Assembly: GCF_009760915.1 (NCBI RefSeq)
Contig: NZ_VIDQ01000016.1
Coordinates: 43,291 to 107,290 of the forward strand
DNA from: Azohydromonas aeria
GTDB taxonomy: Bacteria > Pseudomonadota > Gammaproteobacteria > Burkholderiales > Burkholderiaceae_C
Direction of reading: 5' to 3'
DNA length: 64,000 nt
This document shows, one piece after another, positions 1-8,819 of this stretch (positions are counted from its first letter, which is position 1; each line of letters begins with the position of its first letter). A program made the translations under genes and the position numbers. The notes under the pieces were generated by a model. The model had not been told where the DNA came from. It worked only from the letters and a program-made list of their open reading frames with translations, and did not search any database.

Positions 1-624
1 CTGCGTGCCCGGCTCGCGCGCATCCCGTACCTGGACCCGATCGACCTGCGCTTTCGCAACCGGGTGCGCGTGCCGGTACCCTCGTCCAAGGCGGTGATGT
101 TCTGCCTCATGGACGTCTCGGGCTCGATGGACGAGGCGCGCAAGGACCTGGCCAAGCGCTTCTTCATCCTGCTCTACCTGTTCCTGACCAAGCACTACGA
201 GAAGATCGAGCTGGTCTTCATCCGCCACCACACGCAGGCGCAGGAGGTGGACGAGCAGAACTTTTTCCACGCCACCGAGACCGGCGGCACGGTGGTCTCC
301 AGCGCGCTGGTGCTGATGGAGGAGATCGTGCGCCAGCGCTACGCCGGCGGCGAGTGGAACATCTACGGCGCGCAGGCCAGCGACGGCGACAACTGGCACC
401 ACGACAGCGGCCGCTGCCGCGAGCTGCTGGCCGACAAGATCCTGCCCATGTGCCGCTACTACGCCTACGTGCAGGTGGCCGAGGAAGAGCAGAACCTTTG
501 GGAGGAGTACACCCAGCTGCTGGCCGCGCACCCGCACTTCGCCATGCGCAAGGCCACCGAGGCCTCGCAGATCTACCCCGTGTTCCGCGACCTCTTCAAG
601 AAGGAAGGAGCGGTGGCCGCATGA
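1..624 (+). CDS. yeaH: YeaH/DUF444 family protein, 3' part only
   Basis: The reading frame is open from base 1, so the gene starts before the window and only the C-terminal ~207 residues are present. A von Willebrand A-type metal-binding motif (DVSGSMD, about residue 38 of the visible part) and the stretches [16 protein letters not shown] and QASDGDNW match the YeaH family (DUF444). In enterobacteria yeaH lies between the PrkA-type kinase gene yeaG and a SpoVR gene, and the group responds to nutrient stress. The kinase gene would lie left of the window. The stop codon overlaps the start of the following spoVR gene (ATGA), so the two are almost certainly co-transcribed. The biochemical role of the family is not settled. 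Confidence 0.93.
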   Translation: MRARLARIPYLDPIDLRFRNRVRVPVPSSKAVMFCLMDVSGSMDEARKDLAKRFFILLYLFLTKHYEKIELVFIRHHTQAQEVDEQNFFHATETGGTVVSSALVLMEEIVRQRYAGGEWNIYGAQASDGDNWHHDSGRCRELLADKILPMCRYYAYVQVAEEEQNLWEEYTQLLAAHPHFAMRKATEASQIYPVFRDLFKKEGAVAA

Positions 625-2183
625 ATGCGCTTGTCATCAAGAACCCGCTGCGCGAGCCCAAGCTGCTGGCCGAGCGCCCGCGCGAGCCGCTGCCCGGGCC
701 CAGCGACTGGACCTTCGAGCTGATCCAGCAGTACCACGACGTGATCCGCGCCACGGCGGAGCGCTTCGGCCTGGACACCTATCCCAACCAGCTGGAGATC
801 ATCACCGCCGAGCAGATGATGGACGCCTACGCGTCGGTGGGCATGCCGGTGAACTACCGGCACTGGAGCTACGGCAAGGAGTTCATCGCCACCGAGAAGA
901 ACTACCGCCGCGGCTTCATGGGCCTGGCCTACGAGATCGTCATCAACTCCAATCCCTGCATCAGCTACCTGATGGAGGAGAACACGATGGCGATGCAGGC
1001 GCTCGTGATCGCGCACGCCGCCTACGGCCACAACAGCTTCTTCAAGGGCAACTACCTGTTCCGGATGTGGACCGACGCGTCGTCGATCATCGACTACCTG
1101 GTCTACGCCAAGAACTACATCGCCGAATGCGAGGAGCGCCACGGCCTGGACACGGTCGAGGCCTTCATCGACTCCTGCCATGCGCTGGCCAACTACGGGG
1201 TGGACCGCTACCGCCGGCCGAGCAAGCGCACGCTGGCCCAGGAGCTCGCCGAGCGCAAGGACCGCGAGAACTACGCGCAGCAGCAGGTCAACGACCTGTG
1301 GCGCACGCTGCCGCGGCGCCAGGACGAGAGCAAGGAAGCGCCCGAGGCACAGCGCCGCTTTCCCGATGAGCCGCAGGAGAACCTGCTCTACTTCATCGAG
1401 AAGAACGCGCCGCTGCTGGAGCCCTGGCAGCGCGAGGTCGTGCGCATCGTGCGCAAGGTGGCGCAGTACTTCTACCCGCAGCGCCAGACGCAGGTGATGA
1501 ACGAGGGCTGGGCCACCTTCTGGCACCACCGGCTGCTCAACCAGATGTACGACGACGGCTACCTCACCGACGGCGTGATGATGGAGTGGCTCAAGTCGCA
1601 CACCAACGTCATCTACCAGCCACCCGTGGGGCACAAGGCCTACAGCGGCCTGAACCCGTATGCGCTGGGCTTCGCGATGTACACCGACTTGCGGCGCATC
1701 TGCGAGAACCCCACGGCCGAGGACCGGCAATGGTTCCCCGACATCGCCGGCGCGCCCTGGCTGCCCACGCTCGACGAGGCGATGCGCAATTTCAAGGACG
1801 AAAGCTTCGTCGGCCAGTACCTGTCGCCGAAGCTCATGCGCGACTTCCGCCTCTTCGCCATCGTCGATGACGAGAAGGACTCCGAGATCGAGGTCAGCGC
1901 CATCCACGACGAGCAGGGCTACCGCCGCGTGCGCGAGGCGCTGTCGCGCCAGTACGACCTGGGCACGCGCGAGCCCAACATCCAGGTCTGGAACGTGAAC
2001 CTGCGCGGCGACCGCTCGCTGACGCTGCGCCACACCCAGCACCAGGACCGGCCGCTGGCCGACTCCGCCCAGGAGGTGCTGCGCCACGTGGCGCGGCTGT
2101 GGGGCTTCGGCGTGCACCTGGAAAGCGTGGACAGCCGCAACGAGGTGCGCAAGCGCTGGTCGGTGCCGGCGCCGCCGGCCTGA
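621..2183 (+). CDS. ycgB: SpoVR family protein (YcgB-like)
   Basis: A 520-aa protein of the SpoVR family, close to the usual ~510 aa. The start at 621 is chosen because it overlaps the yeaH stop (ATGA) and has GGAAGGAG about 10 bases upstream. A longer frame upstream is only a shadow of yeaH. Family-typical stretches are [14 protein letters not shown] near residue 75 and [11 protein letters not shown] near residue 295, a His/Glu-rich pattern conserved in SpoVR. The name comes from a Bacillus spore-cortex mutant. In non-sporulating proteobacteria it travels with yeaG/yeaH as a stress-response cluster and its activity is unknown. No signal peptide or membrane segment is visible, so it is probably cytoplasmic. 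Confidence 0.93.
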   Translation: MNALVIKNPLREPKLLAERPREPLPGPSDWTFELIQQYHDVIRATAERFGLDTYPNQLEIITAEQMMDAYASVGMPVNYRHWSYGKEFIATEKNYRRGFMGLAYEIVINSNPCISYLMEENTMAMQALVIAHAAYGHNSFFKGNYLFRMWTDASSIIDYLVYAKNYIAECEERHGLDTVEAFIDSCHALANYGVDRYRRPSKRTLAQELAERKDRENYAQQQVNDLWRTLPRRQDESKEAPEAQRRFPDEPQENLLYFIEKNAPLLEPWQREVVRIVRKVAQYFYPQRQTQVMNEGWATFWHHRLLNQMYDDGYLTDGVMMEWLKSHTNVIYQPPVGHKAYSGLNPYALGFAMYTDLRRICENPTAEDRQWFPDIAGAPWLPTLDEAMRNFKDESFVGQYLSPKLMRDFRLFAIVDDEKDSEIEVSAIHDEQGYRRVREALSRQYDLGTREPNIQVWNVNLRGDRSLTLRHTQHQDRPLADSAQEVLRHVARLWGFGVHLESVDSRNEVRKRWSVPAPPA

Positions 2184-2636
2184 GCTGAAAGTCTCCCTCG
2201 CCGCCACCGGACCGCGTCCGGTCCGGCGGTGCGCGGCTGGCCTGCCGATGCCCGGCACGCCGGGTCCGTCCGAAGGGTGTTCATTCGCCCGCGCAAGGGG
2301 CCGGCACCGCGCCGTGCCGGCGTTGCAGTTGCGACTGCCTGGGTGCTTGGAGCCCTGCCGCCAGCGGCAACGACGGCGGCAAACCGTGCCGATGCGCGGT
2401 AATTCACGGCAGATCAGGGCAAGTTAAAGCCCCCGTGCTTCACTTGTCGGGTGTTAACCCCAACAATGTCGGCTGTTGGGGCCGTCGCAGTCCGGTTCTC
2501 GGGAACTGCGTCTTTTCCTCGCGTGCGCGATGCCGCCGCCAGCGCCTTCACGGGGCGCGGCGCGTCGAAGTCATGCCAACGCTTGTCGCATCCTTCCCGT
2601 CGGTTTCAGGCGGGATCAATTCCTCGCAGTACCCGC
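2184..2636. other. Intergenic region with two hairpins
   Basis: No gene was recognised here. A strong GC hairpin at 2201-2229 (ACCGGAC / GTCCGGT core with outer CCGCC/GGCGG) lies just after spoVR and could mark its 3' end, although no T-run follows. A second perfect 8-bp stem (CCCCAACA / TGTTGGGG, 2458-2481) lies about 155 bases before the next start codon and could be part of that gene's leader. No convincing promoter was seen. Confidence 0.4.
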
Positions 2637-2924
2637 ATGAAAATCCTGGGCGTTCAACTCCGCAAACCTTCCTTCAACGAAGTCACCGCCTCGGCCGTCA
2701 TGGCCTCGGGCCTGTGGCTGCTCTACGTGGCGGCGATGCATGCCACGGGCAGCGTGATCGATCCCATCAATGCCGGCGCCACGCTGCTGGTCATCTTCTG
2801 GGGCTGCGTCTGCGTGCGCCTGGGCATCCACGTCGGCCGCGGCCTGCCGCACCTGGCCCTGAACGTGGGCTTCGGGGCCGCATTGCTGGGCGTGTACCAG
2901 GCACTCATCACGCTCTTCGGCTAG
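2637..2924 (+). CDS. Small inner-membrane protein, function unknown
   Basis: A 95-aa protein with three hydrophobic stretches (about residues 20-36, 43-62 and 75-93) joined by short polar turns, so a small polytopic membrane protein is likely. I do not recognise the family. The ATG at 2637 (MKILGVQLRKPSFNE) is chosen because the frame upstream reads low-complexity, Arg/Ser-rich sequence without homology. No clear ribosome-binding site precedes it, so the start is uncertain. It stands alone between spoVR and the adenosyltransferase gene with sizeable gaps on both sides. Confidence 0.6.
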   Translation: MKILGVQLRKPSFNEVTASAVMASGLWLLYVAAMHATGSVIDPINAGATLLVIFWGCVCVRLGIHVGRGLPHLALNVGFGAALLGVYQALITLFG

Positions 2925-3094
2925 TCGGCAAGCGGCGTACCCGCTTTTGTGTGCGCTTGGCGCCGCCAGCGCACGATCGGCGGCCAACGCCCGATGTCTC
3001 CTTTACTGACTCGGTAAGCCTGAAGCGCCGCGCCTGCCACGGCAAGCCTGGGCAATCGGGCAGCCGCCGTGCCTGCGGCTGCTAGCATCGTTCG

Positions 3095-3664
3095 ATGGCA
3101 AACCGACTCACACAAATCGCCACCCGCACCGGCGACGACGGCAGCACCGGCCTGGGCGACGGCAGTCGCGTACCCAAGAGCCACCTGCGCATCCATGCCT
3201 TGGGCGAAGTGGACGAGCTCAATTCGCACCTGGGCGTGCTGCTGTGCGAGCCGCTGCCCGACGAGGTGCGCGAGCTGCTGGTGAGGATCCAGCACGAGCT
3301 GTTCAACCTGGGCGGCGAAATCTCGATTCCTGGCTTCGAGCTGCTCAAGCCCGACGCGGTGTTGCGCCTGGACGAAGCGCTGGCCGAGTACAACGCCCGG
3401 CTGCCGCGGCTGCAGGAGTTCATCCTGCCCGGCGGCAGCCGCAGCGCCGCGCTGGCGCACGTGGCACGCACCGTGGCGCGACGCGCCGAGCGCTCATTGG
3501 TGGCGCTGGGCACGCAGGAGCCGCTGCGCCCCGAGCCGCGCCAGTACCTCAACCGCCTGTCGGACCTGCTGTTCGTGCTGGCGCGCGTGCTCAACCGCGC
3601 CAACCTCGACGGCCTGGGCGGCGACGACGTGTACTGGCACAGCGAGCGGCTGCAGCGCGGCTGA
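3095..3664 (+). CDS. pduO: PduO-type cob(I)alamin adenosyltransferase
   Basis: A 189-aa ATP:cob(I)alamin adenosyltransferase of the PduO type, which transfers the 5'-deoxyadenosyl group of ATP to reduced corrinoid to make coenzyme B12. The N-terminal ATP-binding signature TRTGDDGSTGLGDG (residues 9-22) and the C-terminal YLNRLSDLLFVLAR helix with its conserved Arg/Asp are intact, and the length is normal. The protein should be a cytoplasmic trimer. No other cobalamin genes are adjacent, so it probably acts in corrinoid salvage. A strong terminator follows at 3714. Confidence 0.95.
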   Translation: MANRLTQIATRTGDDGSTGLGDGSRVPKSHLRIHALGEVDELNSHLGVLLCEPLPDEVRELLVRIQHELFNLGGEISIPGFELLKPDAVLRLDEALAEYNARLPRLQEFILPGGSRSAALAHVARTVARRAERSLVALGTQEPLRPEPRQYLNRLSDLLFVLARVLNRANLDGLGGDDVYWHSERLQRG

Positions 3665-3713
3665 GGCGCCGCAGCCGGGGTCTGTTTCAGGCCCCCCTTT
3701 CAAACCCCTCCTG

Positions 3714-3737
3714 AAAGCCGGCCGCGGGCCGGCTTTT
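3714..3737 (+). terminator. Rho-independent terminator after pduO
   Basis: AAAGCCGGCC and its complement around a 3-base loop, followed by TTTT. It lies 50 bases after the adenosyltransferase stop. The A-run before the stem means it could also work for aroG, which converges from the other side. Confidence 0.85.
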
Positions 3738-3770
3738 CCATTCCAGGCAGGGTGGTGGCTTGGAGGGGCC

Positions 3771-4898
3771 TCAGCCCCGGCGCGCCTTCACCGCCGCGCT
3801 GAGTTCCTCCAGCACCGTCAGCGAGTCCTCCCAGCCGATGCACGCGTCGGTGATGCTCTGGCCGTAGGCCAGCTTCGCCGGGTCGTCCTTGCCCGGCGTG
3901 AACTTCTGGGCGCCGGGCTGCAGGTGGCTTTCCACCATCACGCCGAAGACCGCGCGGCTGCCGCCGCGGATCTGGCCGGCGATGTCGCGCGCCACGTCCA
4001 CCTGGCGCTCATGCTTCTTGGAGCTGTTGGCGTGGCTGAAGTCCACCATCAGCGAGCACTCCAGCCCCGCGGCCTCCAGGTCGCGGCAGGCGGCGGCGAC
4101 ATGGTCGGCGTCGTAGTTGGGCGCCTTGCCGCCGCGCAGGATGACGTGGCAGTCCAGGTTGCCCTTGGTCTGCACCGTGGCGACCTGGCCGTTCTTGTGC
4201 ACCGACAGGAAGTGGTGCGGGCGCGAGGCGGACTGGATCGCGTCGATGGCGATCTTGATGTTGCCGTCGGTGCCGTTCTTGAAGCCGATGGGCGCCGAGA
4301 TGCCCGAGGCCAGCTCGCGGTGCACCTGGCTCTCGGTGGTGCGTGCGCCGATGGCGCCCCAGGCGATCAGGTCGCCGATGTACTGCGGCGAGATCACGTC
4401 CAGGAACTCGCTGGCCGCCGGCAGGCCCAGCCGGTTGATCTCCACCAGCAGCTGCCGCGCCATGCGCAGGCCCTCGTCGATGCGGTAGCTCTCGTCCAGG
4501 TACGGGTCGTTGATCAGCCCCTTCCAGCCCACCGTCGTGCGCGGCTTCTCGAAGTACACGCGCATCACCACTTCCAGCGTGTCGGCGTAGCGGCGGCGCT
4601 GCTCGACCAGGCGGCGCGCGTATTCCAGCGCGGCCTGCGGGTCATGGATGGAGCAGGGGCCCATGATGACCAGCAGCCGGTCGTCCTTGCCGTGCAGCAG
4701 GTTGCCGATGCGCTGGCGCGTCTGCGTCACCAGCGCCTCCACGGGCGTGTTGCGGATCGGGAAGAAGCGGATGAGGTGTTCGGGCGGAGGCAAGGGCGTG
4801 ATGTCCTGAATGCGGGCGTCGTCGGTCTGGCTGGTGCGGTCCGGCGGCGCCTGCCAGCCCTCGACAACGGCGGGCGGCGACTTCAGGTTCTCGTTCAT
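3771..4898 (-). CDS. aroG: 3-deoxy-7-phosphoheptulonate (DAHP) synthase, class I
   Basis: A 375-aa class I (AroFGH-type) DAHP synthase, which condenses phosphoenolpyruvate and erythrose 4-phosphate in the first step of the shikimate pathway. Family landmarks are GPCSIHD, the metal/PEP-binding stretch RVYFEKPRTTVGWKG, KNGTDGN, and DFSHANSSKK towards the C-terminus. The ATG at 4898 is chosen over a GTG at 4907 because an AGGAG lies 8 bases upstream of it. The 5' leader holds an intrinsic terminator and an aromatic-rich leader ORF, so the gene is probably controlled by transcription attenuation in addition to feedback inhibition. It converges with pduO. Confidence 0.96.
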   Translation of the reverse strand: MNENLKSPPAVVEGWQAPPDRTSQTDDARIQDITPLPPPEHLIRFFPIRNTPVEALVTQTRQRIGNLLHGKDDRLLVIMGPCSIHDPQAALEYARRLVEQRRRYADTLEVVMRVYFEKPRTTVGWKGLINDPYLDESYRIDEGLRMARQLLVEINRLGLPAASEFLDVISPQYIGDLIAWGAIGARTTESQVHRELASGISAPIGFKNGTDGNIKIAIDAIQSASRPHHFLSVHKNGQVATVQTKGNLDCHVILRGGKAPNYDADHVAAACRDLEAAGLECSLMVDFSHANSSKKHERQVDVARDIAGQIRGGSRAVFGVMVESHLQPGAQKFTPGKDDPAKLAYGQSITDACIGWEDSLTVLEELSAAVKARRG

Positions 4899-4944
4899 GT
4901 CTTGCACTCCTGGGAAAAGATGCGGGTTCGAAAAGGTCGGGGTG

Positions 4945-4975
4945 AAAAAAAACCGCCGGGGTTCACCCGGCGGTT
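4945..4975 (-). terminator. Attenuator terminator in the aroG leader
   Basis: Read on the minus strand this is AAACCGCCGGG, a short loop, CCCGGCGG and eight T residues: a textbook intrinsic terminator. It sits 47 bases before the aroG start, inside the untranslated leader, where it can only act as an attenuator. Confidence 0.88.
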
Positions 4976-5036
4976 TCGAGGATCTTGCGCTGCGCTTTGG
5001 CTGTCGGCTTAAGCGCGGGCCTCTCCTCCGCCGGGG
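4953..5036 (-). promoter_or_regulatory. Competing pairing arms of the aroG attenuator
   Basis: The 9-mer CCGCCGGGG (plus-strand reading) occurs twice, at 4953-4961 (distal terminator arm) and 5028-5036 (inside the leader ORF). Its complement CCCGGCGG at 4966-4973 can therefore pair with either copy. Pairing with the leader copy would prevent the terminator. This is the mutually exclusive 2:3 versus 3:4 layout of amino-acid attenuators. That the pairings occur is inference from the sequence. Confidence 0.7.
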
Positions 5037-5083
5037 CGGTGCGAGAACCAGTAAAAGCCGAAGAAAAATCGTGCAAAGCGCAT
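5009..5083 (-). CDS. Aromatic-rich leader peptide of aroG
   Basis: A 24-residue ORF containing the run RFFFGFYWF: 6 Phe, 1 Tyr and 1 Trp in 24 residues. It ends 33 bases before the attenuator stem. This is what is expected of a leader peptide that senses charged tRNA-Phe/Tyr/Trp. The ATG at 5083 has only a weak ribosome-binding site. An excellent AGGAGG serves another ATG at 5097, whose frame is one base out of register and misses most of the aromatic run (see findings). The start or the assembled sequence may therefore be off by one base. The ORF ends in TAA at 5009-5011. Confidence 0.65.
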   Translation of the reverse strand: MRFARFFFGFYWFSHRPGGGEARA

Positions 5084-5180
5084 AAGTCCCGGATCATGGG
5101 GGTGACCTCCTGAATGCGTCAACGCATTTCGGGTACGTACCAGATCGTTCATTTCGCTGTCCCGCACCCGAGGCCCTGCA

Positions 5181-6644
5181 TCAGGCCGTGCCGCCGACGG
5201 TCAGGCCGTCGATGCGCAGCGTGGGCTGGCCCACGCCCACGGGCACGCTCTGGCCTTCCTTGCCGCAGGTGCCCACGCCGGAGTCGAGCTGCAGGTCGTT
5301 GCCGATCATCGACACGCGCGTGAGCGCGTCCGGCCCGTTGCCGATGAGCGTGGCGCCCTTGACCGGGTAGAGGATCTTGCCGTTCTCGACCCAGTAGGCC
5401 TCGCTGGCCGAGAACACGAACTTGCCGCTCGTGATGTCCACCTGCCCGCCGCCGAAGTTCGTGGCGTACAGGCCCTTCTTGATCGAGGCCACGATCTCGT
5501 CCTTGGGCTTGTCGCCGGCGAGCATGTAGGTGTTGGTCATGCGCGGCATGGGCAGGTGCGCATAGCTCTCGCGCCGGCCGTTGCCGGTGGCCTTGACCTT
5601 CATGAGCCGGGCGTTGAGCGCGTCCTGGATGTAGCCGCGCAGGATGCCGTCCTCGATCAGCACCGTGCGCTGCGTGGCGCAGCCCTCGTCGTCCACATTG
5701 AGCGAGCCGCGGCGGTCGGGCAGCGTGCCGTCGTCGAGCACCGTCACGCCCTTGGCCGCCACGCGCTGGCCGATGCGCCCGGCAAAGGCGCTGGAGCCCT
5801 TGCGGTTGAAGTCGCCTTCCAGGCCGTGGCCGATGGCCTCGTGCAGCAGGATGCCCGGCCAGCCCGGGCCCAGCACCACGGTCATCTCGCCGGCCGGCGC
5901 GGGGCGCGCCTCCAGGTTGGTGAGCGCGGCATTGACGGCCTGGTCCACGTAGCGGTCGATCACGTCGTCCTGGAAGTAGCCCAGGCCGAAGCGCCCGCCG
6001 CCGCCGCCGGAGCCGATCTCGCGCCGGCCGTTGGACTCGGCGATCACGGTCACGCTCAGCCGCACCAGCGGGCGCACGTCCGCCGCGCGCGTGCCGTCGG
6101 CGCGCGCCACCAGCACCACGTCGTGCTCGGCGGCCACGCCGGCCATGACCTGCACGATGCGCGGGTCGCGTGCGCGGGCGCGCTGCTCCACCTTCTCCAG
6201 CAGCGCGACCTTCTGCGCGCTGTCGAGGGTGCCGATCGGGTCGGTGGGCGCGTACAGCGCGCGGCTGCCGGCCACGCTGGTGGCCGCGGGCACCTTCACG
6301 CGCCGGCTCTGTCCTGCCGCGGCGATGCTGCGCACGGTGCGCGCCGCGTCCAGCAGCGCGGCCTCGGAGATGTCGTCGGAGTAGGCGAAGGCCGTCTTCT
6401 CGCCGGCCACGGCGCGCACGCCCACGCCCTGGTCGATGCTGAAGCTGCCGCTCTTGACAATGCCTTCCTCCAGGCTCCAGCCCTCGTGGCGCGTGGTCTG
6501 GAAATACAGGTCGGCGTCGTCGATGCGGTGCTCGCTGATCAGGCGCAGCGCCTGCGTCAGCGTGGCCTCGCTCAGGCCGTAGGGGTCGAGCAGCAGCGAC
6601 TGCGCCTGGGCCAGTCGTTCGAGAGTGGGTTCGCGGGAAATCAT
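5181..6644 (-). CDS. tldD: Metalloprotease TldD
   Basis: A 487-aa TldD, the metalloprotease subunit of the TldD/TldE (PmbA) complex that degrades unfolded peptides, matures microcin-type peptides and affects CcdA turnover in E. coli. The zinc motif HEAIGHGLEGD (HExxxH type) is present near residue 260, as are the family ends GSFSIDQGVGVRAV and DSGVGTCGKEGQ. The ATG at 6644 (MISREPTLERL) is the natural start. The much longer frame upstream is an artefact of high GC. The partner tldE/pmbA is not in the window. The start codon is about 200 bases from the rsmI stop on the same strand, so co-transcription is possible but not clear. Confidence 0.95.
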   Translation of the reverse strand: MISREPTLERLAQAQSLLLDPYGLSEATLTQALRLISEHRIDDADLYFQTTRHEGWSLEEGIVKSGSFSIDQGVGVRAVAGEKTAFAYSDDISEAALLDAARTVRSIAAAGQSRRVKVPAATSVAGSRALYAPTDPIGTLDSAQKVALLEKVEQRARARDPRIVQVMAGVAAEHDVVLVARADGTRAADVRPLVRLSVTVIAESNGRREIGSGGGGGRFGLGYFQDDVIDRYVDQAVNAALTNLEARPAPAGEMTVVLGPGWPGILLHEAIGHGLEGDFNRKGSSAFAGRIGQRVAAKGVTVLDDGTLPDRRGSLNVDDEGCATQRTVLIEDGILRGYIQDALNARLMKVKATGNGRRESYAHLPMPRMTNTYMLAGDKPKDEIVASIKKGLYATNFGGGQVDITSGKFVFSASEAYWVENGKILYPVKGATLIGNGPDALTRVSMIGNDLQLDSGVGTCGKEGQSVPVGVGQPTLRIDGLTVGGTA

Positions 6645-6841
6645 GGCGTTTCTGGGCTGAGCCCTGGGTGGGATAGGGAACATCATGGCCGACGGCAGCG
6701 GTGCCGCGCCACGCCGGCCGTGCCGGCGCCGTTGGAAAGCGGCTTCGATGTTCCCACGCCCGTGCCCGCGGCAAGTGCGGCGCGCCGCAATGCCCCGGCC
6801 ACCGCCGGCCCGGCATGCGCTGCCGGGTGCTGCCGCGGCGC

Positions 6842-7771
6842 TCAGCCGGCGTCCGCGTCCTCGTCGCGCAGCGCCAGCGCGCGCTGGTAGAGCGCGTTGC
6901 GCGGCGCGCCGCTGAGCGTGGCGGCCAGCGCCACGGCCTGTTTCAGCGGCAGCTCGGCCAGCAGCGTGCGCAGCGCGCGCTCGGCCTCGGCGGGCAGCGC
7001 GTCGGCCTCGTCGGACACCGGCACCGCCTCGGGGGCATGCAGCACCAGCACGAACTCGCCGCGCAGGCGCTGCGCGTCGCCCGCGAACCAGTCGGGCAGC
7101 TCGGCGGCCGTCAGCGTGTGGATGCTCTCGAACTGCTTGGTCAGCTCCCGGCAGACGCTCACGCGCCGCGTCGGCAGGCCCTGCGCCAGCTCGGCGGCCA
7201 GCGCCTGCACGCGGTGCGGCGCCTCGAACAGCACCTGCGCCCGCGGCTGCGCGGCCAGCGCCTGCAGCGCCGCGCGGCGTTCCGCGCCCTTGGCCGGCAG
7301 GAAGCCGACGAACTCGAAGCCGCTGCTGCGCACGTCGCCCGCGGCGCTGAGCGCCGTCACGGCGCTGCTGGCGCCGGGAATGGGCACGACGCGGTGCCCG
7401 GCCGCGCGCACCGCCGCCACCAGCACCGCGCCGGGGTCGGAGACGGCGGGCGTGCCGGCGTCGCTGACGTAGGCCACGCGCTGGCCCTGCGCCAGGCGCT
7501 CGACCACGCCCTGCGCCGCGCCGTGCTCGTTGTGCTCGTGCACGGCCAGCAGCGGCTTGTCCAGGCCCAGGTGGCGCAGCAGCGCCGCGCTCACGCGCGT
7601 GTCCTCGCAGGCCACGGCGTCGGCGCGCGCGAGCACCTCGATGGCGCGCAGCGTCAGGTCGGCCAGGTTGCCGATCGGCGTGGCCACCACGTACAGAGAA
7701 GCGGCGGGATACTGCTGCGCACCCGCGGCCGCGGTGGCCGCCTGACGGAGCAGGGAAGCGATGTTGGACAA
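6842..7771 (-). CDS. rsmI: 16S rRNA (cytidine-2'-O) methyltransferase RsmI
   Basis: A 309-aa RsmI, which 2'-O-methylates C1402 of 16S rRNA with S-adenosylmethionine. The tetrapyrrole-methylase-type signatures [34 protein letters not shown] and VPIPGASS are intact, and the length is normal. The first start codon in frame is TTG at 7771, which overlaps the divergent yraN start by 11 bases. A later start close to the conserved YVVATPIGN is possible. The divergent rsmI-yraN arrangement is common in proteobacteria and forces both promoters into the 5' ends of the opposite gene. Confidence 0.95.
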   Translation of the reverse strand: MSNIASLLRQAATAAAGAQQYPAASLYVVATPIGNLADLTLRAIEVLARADAVACEDTRVSAALLRHLGLDKPLLAVHEHNEHGAAQGVVERLAQGQRVAYVSDAGTPAVSDPGAVLVAAVRAAGHRVVPIPGASSAVTALSAAGDVRSSGFEFVGFLPAKGAERRAALQALAAQPRAQVLFEAPHRVQALAAELAQGLPTRRVSVCRELTKQFESIHTLTAAELPDWFAGDAQRLRGEFVLVLHAPEAVPVSDEADALPAEAERALRTLLAELPLKQAVALAATLSGAPRNALYQRALALRDEDADAG

Positions 7772-8141
7772 GGGACAGACGACCAGGCAGCGGGGAGAGG
7801 CAGCCGAGGCGCTGGCACTGGCGCACTTGCAGCGCCACGGCCTGCGGCTGGTGGAGCGGAATTATCGGCTGGCGCAGGGCCCGGCCGCGCACGGCGGCGA
7901 GATCGACCTGATCCTGCGCGAGCGCGACGGCACGCTGGTGTTCGTGGAGGTGCGCTCGCGCCGCAGCCGCGCCTGCGGCGGCGCCGCGGCCAGCATCGGC
8001 GCGTCCAAGCAGCGCCGACTGCGCCGCGCCGCCGAGCATTTCCTGCTGCGCTGGCCCGTGCTGCCGCCGTGCCGCTTCGACGTGGTGGCGATCGACAACG
8101 GCGAGGTGACGTGGCTGCGCGGCGCCTTCGGCGTGGACTGA
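7761..8141 (+). CDS. yraN: YraN/UPF0102 nuclease-like protein
   Basis: A 126-aa UPF0102 protein with a Holliday-junction-resolvase-like (PD-(D/E)xK) fold. The expected residues are visible: the N-terminal RG..AE..A..hL pattern, GEIDLI (catalytic Asp), and FVEVRSR (catalytic Glu, with R in place of the usual K). The biochemical role is unproven. The ATG at 7761 follows GGAG/AGGGA. It is the first gene of a plus-strand run yraN-diaA-BON lipoprotein, the order seen in the E. coli yraN-diaA-yraP region but without lpoA. Confidence 0.92.
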   Translation: MLDKGQTTRQRGEAAEALALAHLQRHGLRLVERNYRLAQGPAAHGGEIDLILRERDGTLVFVEVRSRRSRACGGAAASIGASKQRRLRRAAEHFLLRWPVLPPCRFDVVAIDNGEVTWLRGAFGVD

Positions 8142-8240
8142 AGCCCGGAAAACGGCCTTCCGACACCGGATCGCGGCTCCCGGCGCGGGCTTCCTCCACC
8201 GAAACAGGGCGTTCACACCGCGTCGCTATCATCCCCGCCC

Positions 8241-8819
8241 ATGCTTGAGCAGCGCATCCAACAACATTTCTTCGAGAGCGCCGACCTGCTCTACCAGGTG
8301 GCCGAGACGCTGTCGCGACCGATCGCCGACGCGGCGCAGGTCGTGGTGGCCAGCATCACCGGCGGCGGCAAGGTGCTGCTCGTGGGCCAGGGCCCGTGGC
8401 TGGGCCTGGCGCAGAGCTTCGCGGCGCAGTTCACCGGCCGCTTCGAGCGCGAACGCCCGGGCCTGGCGGCGCTGGTGCTGGGCGACGCCGGGCTGCTGAG
8501 CCTGCCGGGGCTGGACGAGCCGGCGCAGGCGCGGCAACTGCAGGCGCTGGGCGCGCCGGGCGACCTGCTCATCGCGCTGGGCGCCACGGCCACGCCGGCG
8601 CTGGTGGCCGCGGTGCAGGCCGCGCACGGCCGCGACATGACGGTGCTGGCGCTCACCGGCCGCGCCGCCGGCGCGCAGGCGCTGCAGCTGGCCGAGACCG
8701 ACGTGCACATCCCCGTGCCGCACGAGCGTGCGGCGCGCATCCTGGAGCTTCACCTGCTGGCGCTGCATGCCATCTGCGACGCGGTGGACCTCCAACTCAT
8801 GGGCGAACAGGACGAATGA
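8241..8819 (+). CDS. diaA: SIS-domain protein, DiaA-like
   Basis: A 192-aa single SIS-domain protein similar to DiaA, a DnaA-binding initiation regulator, and to phosphoheptose isomerase GmhA. The start HFFESADLLYQ, GGGKVLLVGQG near residue 41 and the second phosphosugar-binding region before ALTGRAAGA are visible. Its place between yraN and the BON lipoprotein favours DiaA over GmhA. One difference from many relatives is GQGPWLGLAQSFAAQ where GxGxSAxxAxHFA is typical, so the sugar-phosphate site may be altered, in keeping with a non-enzymatic role. The stop overlaps the next start (ATGA). Confidence 0.85.
   Translation: MLEQRIQQHFFESADLLYQVAETLSRPIADAAQVVVASITGGGKVLLVGQGPWLGLAQSFAAQFTGRFERERPGLAALVLGDAGLLSLPGLDEPAQARQLQALGAPGDLLIALGATATPALVAAVQAAHGRDMTVLALTGRAAGAQALQLAETDVHIPVPHERAARILELHLLALHAICDAVDLQLMGEQDE

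Noticed and set aside
5181..8216. A single 1011-codon open frame on the minus strand spanning tldD and rsmI
   Set aside because: Only its last 487 codons are TldD. The rest is low-complexity Arg/Ala/Gly sequence antisense or out of frame to rsmI and yraN, caused by high GC.
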